From contig QAXH01005408.1 of the NCBI GenBank assembly GCA_004335635.1, forward strand, positions 1 to 10,818: a stretch of 10,818 nt of DNA. Direction: 5' to 3'. Shown in pieces: positions 1 through 6,303 of this stretch (position 1 is the first letter of the stretch; each line of letters opens with the position of its first letter). Position numbers and translations under genes: made by a program. The DNA comes from Chloromonas sp. AAM2. Lineage: Eukaryota > Chlorophyta > Chlorophyceae > Chlamydomonadales > Chlamydomonadaceae. The notes beneath the pieces are model-generated. The model made no database searches, was not told the DNA's origin, and saw only the letters and a list, made by a program, of their open reading frames with translations.

Positions 1-88
1 CTGTTGATCTTCTATGAAACAGCCCAGCAAAGCACCAGGCCCCTGCCCAGCAAAGCACCTTGCAACGCCCTGCTCGGTATCACCGGGT
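1..88 (+). CDS. possible further upstream exon of the first gene (partial)
   Basis: Frame 1 is open from base 1 to a GTAAGC donor at 89-94. It would leave one base (T), exactly what exon 323-544 needs, giving Trp at the join (ITG-W-SGGMYAGLG). The stretch also contains two copies of CCCAGCAAAGCACC (25-38 and 47-60 approximately), which reads more like non-coding repeat. The true 5' boundary may be one of the CAG acceptors at about base 22 or 54, or there may be no exon here. The phase match is the only real support. Confidence 0.3.
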
Positions 89-322
89 GTAAGCTTCATT
101 CAGTGCCATGTGGTTAAGGCGATCAACTAACGATTGACTCCAGCTGGCTGCTTAATTTATTGACTGGTTAATGTTTCACACCGTGTGTAGCCTCTGGCAC
201 TTGTCGCAGACAAGTCGCAGCCTGGCTCTACCGTATGTTCCGCACTGTATCATACCGCATCACTGCCGATCAGATGTCATGTTTGTGCTATGGTTGTATT
301 GTTATGGTGTTTGTTGTTTCAG

Positions 323-874
323 GGAGTGGCGGCATGTACGCTGGTCTGGGCACACACATACTGGAAAGCGTCAAGAAGGAGCAGGCGGCCGCTGCTTCAG
401 GGCTGGGGTCAGGCGAGGCGGGGGCGGGAGCGGGGCAAGCGGGCGGGACGGGCGAGCAGGCAGCGGGAGCGGGAGCGGGGCTATCGATGGACGACATGTA
501 CAACAGCTACCGGCTCAACCGCAGTGGTGGATACCATGCCATGAGTGAGTGGAGGACGGCACAGAGTGTAGGGTTGCGTAGGAAAAGGAACGAACGGCAC
601 AGCATGTGGGTGTACTGATGCGTCAAGTACAGGGGGGAACTTGAGCACACGCCACTCGGCAGGATACTGCCTGGCACCGTGCACCAGACCCTGTCAAGGG
701 GCCATGCATTGCACGTGTGTCAGGCGTAACCTGACGCTTGCGCTTGCGTTTGCGCGGCTACCTGGTACCAGTCAGTGACACTGTGTTGGGTGTGTGCTCG
801 CAGTTATGGCCAACGCTGCCAAGTCTCAGATGGGCGCCGGGCCGCCCAAACGCACCACACGGCCTCTAGGCTAG
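323..874 (+). CDS. 3' end of an unrecognised gene (last two exons)
   Basis: Two exons can be joined. Exon 323-544 follows a TTGTTGTTTCAG acceptor and ends ATGA|GTGAGT, a strong donor. The terminal exon 804-874 follows TGTGCTCGCAG and ends in TAG at 872-874. The first exon leaves one base (A) and the next supplies TT, giving Ile, so the frame runs through. The peptide starts SGGMYAGLGTHILESVKKEQ, continues with a Gly/Ala-rich stretch of about 30 residues, then a compact segment MDDMYNSYRLNRSGGYHAM, and a basic C-terminus ending KRTTRPLG. Exon 323-544 is 222 bases, phase 1 on both sides, so it could be skipped without a frameshift. The conserved-looking YNSYRLNRSGGYHAMIM block is probably the functional part, but I do not recognise the family and assign no function. 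Gene structure is fairly secure; identity is unknown. Confidence 0.65.
398..480 (+). repeat. GC-rich Gly/Ala low-complexity coding tract
   Basis: A run of GGGGCGGGAGC-like units inside exon 323-544 encodes alternating Gly and Ala with occasional Gln, Glu and Ser. It is a disordered linker between the KKEQ helix-like segment and the MDDMYNSYR block. Such tracts often vary in length between strains. Confidence 0.6.
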
Positions 875-1868
875 GACACACATCGATGGATGGCAGAGAT
901 ACGTCAGCGAACTACATGTTCAGAACACAATTGAGCGGCGTGTCAGCCAGTAAGCCAGCCGCATAGCCCAGAGCAGGGATGGACGCCAGAGCAGAGCTAC
1001 AGCTGCAGAAACCGACATCATCGGAAGGTTGAGAGGTTGCTTGGCTTGGCTGCTCAGTTGGAACCCTGACCTGGGATGCCATGGCTACTCGAGCAAGATA
1101 GTTGTAATGGCCGTTCAGTCATGGACGTCAGATGTCAGATGTCAGATGTCAGTCAACTGCTATGGCCTAGTAGCCAATGTTGCTAGTCATTGTTTGTTGG
1201 TGACCATTTTAGTGACCATCAGTTGGACTGGACCCAACGACCTTGTGACATGCAACTACATCATGCACGCACCTTGAACACATGTAACGGATACCCAGGC
1301 TGGACTTGACTGTAAGTGTTCAAGAACTTCTTCAATCCTCGGAAACACCGTACCTCTACCATTTCCATGCTCCTCAGCCTCACCACACTCTGACCCCAAA
1401 CCTTCCTCCCCGCCACCAAATCCCTCATCCCTTCTGTAGTGCTCTCGCCCTCAGGGAGAAATGTCCTGTCTCCACTTTCTCTGCTCCCTGTGAAATGATT
1501 GGGTATTGGGATGACAGTCAACAGGGATACAGCATTGGACGTTGCGCTTAGAGCATGCGTTCTGCGCTCCCTGTCAACATGCAAAAGGTCCTTGAGGCAG
1601 CGGTCAAAGACTTACTCACTGTTCACATCCATGCATCCATGTGTATATCTGTAAGTAACAGGGAAGCCGTCACAGACTACAGGACGAAATCTGACCAACT
1701 CCAAGCAAGATAACAAAACGAGCCAAACAAAGCAGGAACGATTGGCTGAAGAAAGGCTGACAAGGAAGCCAAGAAGCAAGGCAGGAAAGGAGCGTACAAT
1801 CATGAACCATTGGCCAACGTCGACATCAAGGCTAAGGTGGTAAGGTTGACACACGAGCATGCAGCCGG
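875..1868. other. intergenic region between convergent genes
   Basis: About 1 kb separates the stop of the plus-strand gene from the stop of the minus-strand SET gene, so it should contain both 3' UTRs. TGTAA, the usual chlorophyte poly(A) signal, occurs at 1103-1107 and 1283-1287 on the plus strand; either could end the first gene. I found no TGTAA on the minus strand for the SET gene. A four-unit GATGTCA repeat lies at 1124-1151. Open frames at 1261-1584 (minus) and 1306-1551 (plus) overlap each other, lack recognisable motifs and have no convincing splice context, so I do not call a gene. Confidence 0.5.
1124..1151. repeat. 7-bp tandem repeat, four units
   Basis: GACGTCA followed by three GATGTCA units, 28 bases in all, in the putative 3' UTR or intergenic region. 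It has no evident coding role. Confidence 0.8.
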
Positions 1869-4154
1869 TCAGTCCGGGTCCTGCCCCGCGCCCAGACCTG
1901 CCATTTGTTCGGCGATCTCTGCCTCATCATCACTCACCCTAGCCACAGCGCCATCCCACATGGCCAGGGCAGCCCCACGCTCCCTGGACAGCAGGACACC
2001 CAATGCATGGCGCAGCCCTTCAGACACGAGCAAATTGTCAGACTTAACCAGACCGTCAGACGTTACCAGACCTTCTAGAGTTTCTGCACAGCTCTGCAGT
2101 TCCTGCAACGCTGCATCGTACCCTGCTTCCAAGGTCTGCCTCACAAGCCTGCCATCAATATCAGAGAAGTTGTCGGTGGGGTGTGTGGGGTGTTGTGGCA
2201 GCACAGGTGCTGGCTGGCTGCTGCGATTGTCCGCAGGCACAAAGCCGTAGCTGCATAGCCAACCTGCACGACAGACGTCACAGCAGTGAGGCCGCACACC
2301 AGTGGTAACAAAGCAGAAAGAGTCACAAGGAGCGCATCAAACCAATTTTCAGGGCTCAGCTTCTGTCTAGTGATTTACAAAGTGGGATGTCCCGAATCAA
2401 GGAGCGGTGGCCAGGCCAGTTTCCGAGGTTCAGTTTTAGGGATAAGTCCACTTTGTGTGCATTTGCGCGCGTGTTTGTTCGTTTGCACGTGTGTGTGCAT
2501 GCGCCAGATTATGTGTGCATGTGTGTGCATGTGTGTGCATGTGTGTGCATGTCTTACTGTGATCGGCTCCATGGTGCCGCAGAGCAACCAAGCCGACATC
2601 ACACCCAGTAAAGGCAGGTTCGGTTCCCACCACGTGCTCCCACCTACCCGCGTCGTGTTGATGTGAGCAGTACACCCAGCTGAGCTCATCCCCCGGAGCT
2701 AAGGGCCGAACCGCGTACGATTCAAACACCTGCACTGACGCTTCCTGGCCATGACCAGCCTCCTGCTCAACTCCCAACTGTCCATGCAAGAGCTCCTCAG
2801 CCGTTCCCTCCTGGTGCGAACCAGCAGGGGTGGTTTCGTTTGCGCTGCTATGGCTGTTGCACTGTGGGGTGGATGCATGTGGCGTGCCACTGGTTCCACT
2901 TTGGTTGATAATGCTGTTGCAGTGGACCGTCCTGACTGTGCACATGACATTGGGAGGGTATCTGTGATTCATAAAGTCAGCTAGAGGCACGAGGGAGGGA
3001 CCGGCCCACAGGTGGATAGAACGTGACCACACAATGCCATGTGACCAGCAGTGTAACGCCGCTGTACGTGCCACAACATGCAGGCCCTCATGTTCATCAA
3101 CCACAGAAGTGCCTGCAGCATGGTCGCTGTGTTGAGGCCTGGTAACCATGCACAACGTCTGAGCTTGCTGGCTGCAGTCTGCTGAAGATGTAAGGGTCCG
3201 CTGCCCGTACTGCAGTGCCGTACATGAACGTTCGGCATGTACTGCCTGCCGTACAACGGCTGGCAGGTGTGGCTGCAGTACGGTCAGCTGCTGTTGGACG
3301 GCGTGCAGGGCAGAGGTTGAGGGCTGCAACAGGCGCAGGAGTAGCTGGGCACGTGCTGAAACTGACTCAGCCACGTGTTTCAGCTGTTCACGTGATGCAA
3401 CTTGGTCTGTGCTGGACTCTTGGCTCTGTGCTGTGCTGTGCTGCGCTTCATGATGTGTCGGAATGCACGCATCGCTGTGTGTCGTTTTCGTACCTCGTTC
3501 AACCTGTGCTGTGCTGGGTGCTTCGCTGTGTCTTGTGCTGCGTGGTTCAAGCTGAGGTGGGCTGGGTGTTCGGGCGTGCGCATGGCTAGCATGGCATGCC
3601 TGCACTATTTGTGGTGGCAGCACCACCCACAGGGCCGGCAGCACATGGGAAAGGCTGGCCACATCTGGCAGACAGTCAAGGTACATGCGTAATGGCAGCA
3701 CACTGGCTGATGAGATGTGATTACTGTCCGCCATGAGGCTGGCTAGGAGCTGAGCTAGTGCTGCATGCTGTGAGCCCGGTGAATCCTGTTGTCGCTTGCA
3801 TGTGGGTTTGTCCTGCTGTCCAGGCTCGACCTGCCGTTGCTGTTGCGAGGCTTGGATGGGAGGCTCAAGCATGAGCTGCCGAGGGATGGCGAACAACTTC
3901 TCGTCAGGAGCGATGCCAAGCCATTTGCGTTGCCCTGTTGCCGCCAGGTGGTCAGCCAGCAACGCATCCACCTCATGTCGTTGCCGGACGAAGAGTCCCA
4001 AGCCGCCATACACGTCACGGGCAACGGATACGCCAGGGTGTACGTACGCGCCAGCGGCTGCCGCAACGGGAGAGTATCTGAACCAGTCAAGCAGCTGCTG
4101 TGCAGCAAGCAGTTGCGCATCCATGGAGGCTCTCTTCTTCACTGCCGCGGGCAT
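1869..4154 (-). CDS. SET-domain protein methyltransferase, Rubisco LSMT/SETD-like
   Basis: Two minus-strand exons, 4154-2648 and 2263-1869, give 633 residues. Exon 1 ends GCGG|GTAGGT and exon 2 follows GTCGTGCAG; the split codon G|GT gives Gly and joins the SET core as HDA-G-WLCSYGFVPADN. Motifs in order: N-terminal helix LLDWFRYS, then GGLGLFVRQ (residues 50-58) and DEKLFAIPRQLML, the SET start. LMADSN..PLRMYLDCLP matches the LSMT helical region. WSHGIVWSRS (370-379) is followed by PLADFMNH (390-397), the NH motif that binds S-adenosylmethionine, then PN. After an insertion come FESYAVRPLAPGDELSWVYC (477-496) and WLCSYGF. Enzymes of this class methylate lysine, or histidine in SETD3, on Rubisco, ribosomal proteins or actin; the substrate here is unknown. 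The C-terminal substrate-binding domain is much reduced, at about 120 residues. I chose the ATG at 4154 (GCGCCATGC) because the upstream in-frame ATG at 4217 lies in a simple repeat; the ATG at 4124 is also possible. Confidence 0.85.
2264..2647 (-). other. intron of the SET gene
   Basis: A 384-base intron, GTAGGT at the 5' end and GTCGTGCAG at the 3' end on the minus strand, phase 1. Without removing it the SET domain would lose its C-terminal WLCSYGF element and read into His/Thr repeats, so the splice is well supported by protein logic. Confidence 0.8.
2511..2550. repeat. 10-bp tandem repeat in the SET intron
   Basis: Four units of approximately GTGTGTGCAT, with a related unit at 2491-2500. 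The repeat lies inside the intron and explains the spurious Cys/Val- and His/Thr-rich open frames seen here on both strands. Confidence 0.85.
3280..3600 (-). other. low-complexity insertion within the SET protein
   Basis: Between the LSMT-like helical region and the NH motif, the coding strand turns into Ser/Thr/His/Gln/Ala-rich sequence, with stretches such as HARTPSPPQLEPRSTRHSEA. On the plus strand this appears as degenerate TGCTGTGCTG runs. It stays in frame, so it is read as a disordered insertion. An in-frame intron here cannot be excluded without transcripts. A second insertion, NQSGTSGTPHASTP onward, separates the NH motif from FESYAVRP. Confidence 0.55.
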
Positions 4155-4315
4155 GGCGCACGTCCAATGTCCATGGGCGGTTATGATTGCCGCCCACCAT
4201 TCATCACCCTTCATCACCCTTCATCACCATTCGTCACCCAGTTTGATGTTTGTACCAGGGGAGGCCAGCCATTAGTGGGAGCGCATAAGCCAGTGCCGAG
4301 TCAGTTAGTAGCAGA
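4155..4315. promoter_or_regulatory. divergent spacer and candidate bidirectional promoter
   Basis: Only 161 bases separate the chosen SET start (minus) from the ATG of the open exon at 4316 (plus). It contains four 10-bp units of TTCATCACCC type at 4200-4239. No TATA box is evident. If the 4316 exon is not real, this is simply the SET promoter and 5' UTR. Confidence 0.4.
4200..4239. repeat. 10-bp tandem repeat, four units
   Basis: TTCATCACCC, TTCATCACCC, TTCATCACCA, TTCGTCACCC in direct succession just upstream of the SET gene. The repeat makes an upstream in-frame ATG (4217) look like a start; I regard that start as accidental. Confidence 0.8.
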
Positions 4316-4557
4316 ATGCCTCATCTGAAAATCCCCTTGCCAGTGGCAAGCCCTGACAAAGCCCTAGTTGAGGGCACTCGCCAGCAACACTCAATGCTCG
4401 ACTTGATGGCTGGCTTGGGCATCGCATCAACTTTGGCTGACACGGCACAACGGTGTTCGTCGTACCAACCATGGCATGCCAGCCGTGGGGCCTCATTTCC
4501 ACCTCCAGAGGAGTTGGCTTCCATGAGTGCTTATGAAACAGGCAATGACGAGTACAG
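4316..4557 (+). CDS. orphan open exon with a splice donor (hypothetical)
   Basis: An ATG at 4316 opens 80 complete codons and ends AGTACAG|GTGGGC, a fair donor, leaving two bases. The peptide starts MPHLKIPLPVASPDKAL and ends ELASMSAYETGNDEYR. It has no motif I recognise. It lies upstream of the dynein gene on the same strand, so it could be an upstream first exon, but its phase does not fit the acceptors before 6304 and no intervening exon is visible. It may be a small separate gene or chance. The following sequence is a transposon relic, which would then lie in its intron. Confidence 0.3.
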
Positions 4558-4748
4558 GTGGGCAGTCATCATGTAGACAGACGGACCCTTGCCGTCACGT
4601 GCCATTCCACACTCCCAAGAATTGTGCGTGCGCCCTCTGGTTGCATGCATGCATGCTAACTGGCAAACTTGTTTTTTGGTTGGTGTGTATCTAGCCGATG
4701 TTATCTAGCTATAAAAGCAGACCCACACTAGCTATGTGCGCTGAGGGG

Positions 4749-5280
4749 GCGGTCACACTACAAAATCTGGCCCAGATTACAAAACCCAGATTACGATTGC
4801 GGCCACAATACCAATTTGGGTCAACATTTTGGATTTGGGTTCTGATTTGGTAGGGCCCACGTCAAGGACATGTCCGTTTGACTTGAAACTTTGGTCATGT
4901 GCCTCAAATGAACCAAGAAAGTGCCCCCGCCTCTCAGACTAGCTGCACACGGCCCATACACACTCGCATCATGTCTACCTCTACTGCTGCCAAGGCTGCT
5001 GGCTAGAGTGATAGGTCTGCCAGCGACCTATCCAAACCTCTCCGGAGGGCCGCCATTACCATGACCGCACCACCACACATGCAATCCCAACCACAGATTG
5101 TTGTCTTGCGCTGTCGGGCACATACCAAGGCATGCGTGCCAGGAGCTCCATGCGACCTCACAAGTAGCGGTTGTCCTGTTGTTGACTGTTCTGTTGGGGT
5201 CTCTGTGAAGCGTCTGAACACATGGTCCTGATCTCAAACTGGCCTGCACAATTTATTGCGTGATTTCATAGTGTGACCGC
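4749..5280. repeat. perfect 12-bp inverted repeat inside the MITE
   Basis: GCGGTCACACTA at 4749-4760 is exactly mirrored by TAGTGTGACCGC at 5269-5280. It is a better match to the left end than the outer right end, so the element may be a 532-base copy plus an added 123-base right flank with its own end, or two nested insertions. Confidence 0.7.
4971..5231 (+). pseudogene. decayed open frame inside the MITE
   Basis: From an ATG at 4971 the frame reads MSTSTAAKAAG, hits one TAG at 5004, and then continues open for 74 codons (SDRSASDLSKPLRRAA onward) to TGA at 5229. Apart from that single stop the frame is intact across the element's middle. It may be what is left of a transposon-encoded protein. 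I recognise no transposase motif, and chance openness is possible. Confidence 0.3.
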
Positions 5281-5403
5281 TGGTTAATTCGAATCCCAAT
5301 TTGGGCCTCATTTGCCGTCTTTCAACCCAAATTATCATCCAAACTAGAACCCCAATTACTTGCTCATATTGCTCCCCAAATAGGAGTGTGACTGCACCCT
5401 AAG

Positions 5404-6303
5404 AGCCGCGTGTCCTCAAGTGTGCATGCGGCCTCTGCATGATGGTGGCATTGGGTGTACCAGTGTACATGCACCTGTAGACCCACACGTGCGCAAGGAG
5501 CCGTCTGCCAGAGAGTACACTATCTTAGACATTACCCATGTCTTGGACCATATGTGCATCATTTCCTGCTGACGTCCCTCATCATCAGAATCAGGTTGTG
5601 GTAGTTGCCCTGGATGCGTCTGTTGAGGTCACTGACGAGTGGCGAGGTCTTAGGCGCGATTGGCAACACCATGCATCGCATGCTGTCACACCCAAAATGC
5701 CGCTGCTCAGTTCCATGCACTCTATGTCATCCCAGACTACACTTGCCGCGTGCTGTCTGCTGGAGCTGGTCAGGTGCTGATTGTTACCCTTTCATCCTGA
5801 CAAAGAGTTTGGTAGACCGTCGTGGCCGTGCTGTGTTTCCATGAGGCTGACCTCTGCTGTTTTGCCTTGCTTACTGTTGCTACCATGCATGTCCCAGAGA
5901 CATAGGTCAGCCAATCTAGTGTGTGGGAAGGTGCGGGCACAGCACTGCAGCCCAGACCAGAACATCGTCTGCCAGCCGGCGATTGAAATGCACGGGTAAC
6001 GCAAACTTTAATTGAACGGAGGATTGCTTCGTTATATAATTCATCGGCTCTCGGCATATCCCGGCGCATACAATGTGTCGATCAAACTTTGTTGCCGATC
6101 AAACGTACGGAAAAGTGCGTACGGGACAAATGTTCGTTTCCGCGGTCTTCAAGCCTCGCATGAGCCAGAGCAACCTATGAGAAACGACAATCAAATCATA
6201 CAGGTTAAACGAGTCCGCACGGGCGTTTGAGCCTGCCATTAAAATCAAACGATTCATTTTGCTCCCATGATTTGAAGCAGCATACAACAAGGCGTAAGCC
6301 AAG
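5404..6303. other. non-coding region upstream of the dynein gene
   Basis: Nothing convincing is encoded here. A 243-base open frame at 5538-5780 has no start context, motif or compatible splice phase. From about 5990 the sequence becomes A/T-richer and probably holds the dynein promoter and 5' UTR. Confidence 0.5.
6033..6039 (+). promoter_or_regulatory. TATA-like box for the dynein gene
   Basis: TATATAA at 6033-6039 is 265 bases before the proposed ATG at 6304, allowing a 5' UTR of roughly 240 bases. Several ATCAAAC-type heptamers follow. It is a candidate only; no start-site data exist. Confidence 0.35.

Larger units (their letters stand above)
4741..5403. mobile_element. MITE-like non-autonomous DNA transposon relic
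   Basis: The left end CTGAGGGGGCGGTCACACT (4741-4759) and the reverse complement of the right end, CTTAGGGTGCAGTCACACT (5385-5403), match at 16 of 19 positions. Just inside both ends are many short AATTTGGG or CCCAAATT-like motifs in both orientations (for example near 4815, 4835, 5301 and 5326), which resemble subterminal transposase binding sites. Base composition is more A/T-rich than the exons. A further end-like sequence lies inside at 5269-5280. I see no clear target-site duplication, so the superfamily is not assigned. The interior holds one decayed frame and no recognisable transposase. Confidence 0.6.

Noticed and set aside
1261..1584. Minus-strand open frame of 107 codons and the overlapping plus-strand frame
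   Set aside because: There are no recognised motifs, the frames overlap on opposite strands, and the region is the expected 3' UTR between convergent genes.
5538..5844. Two overlapping plus-strand open frames of about 80 codons
   Set aside because: No motif, no good start context, and no splice phase that fits the exon at 4316 or the dynein exons.
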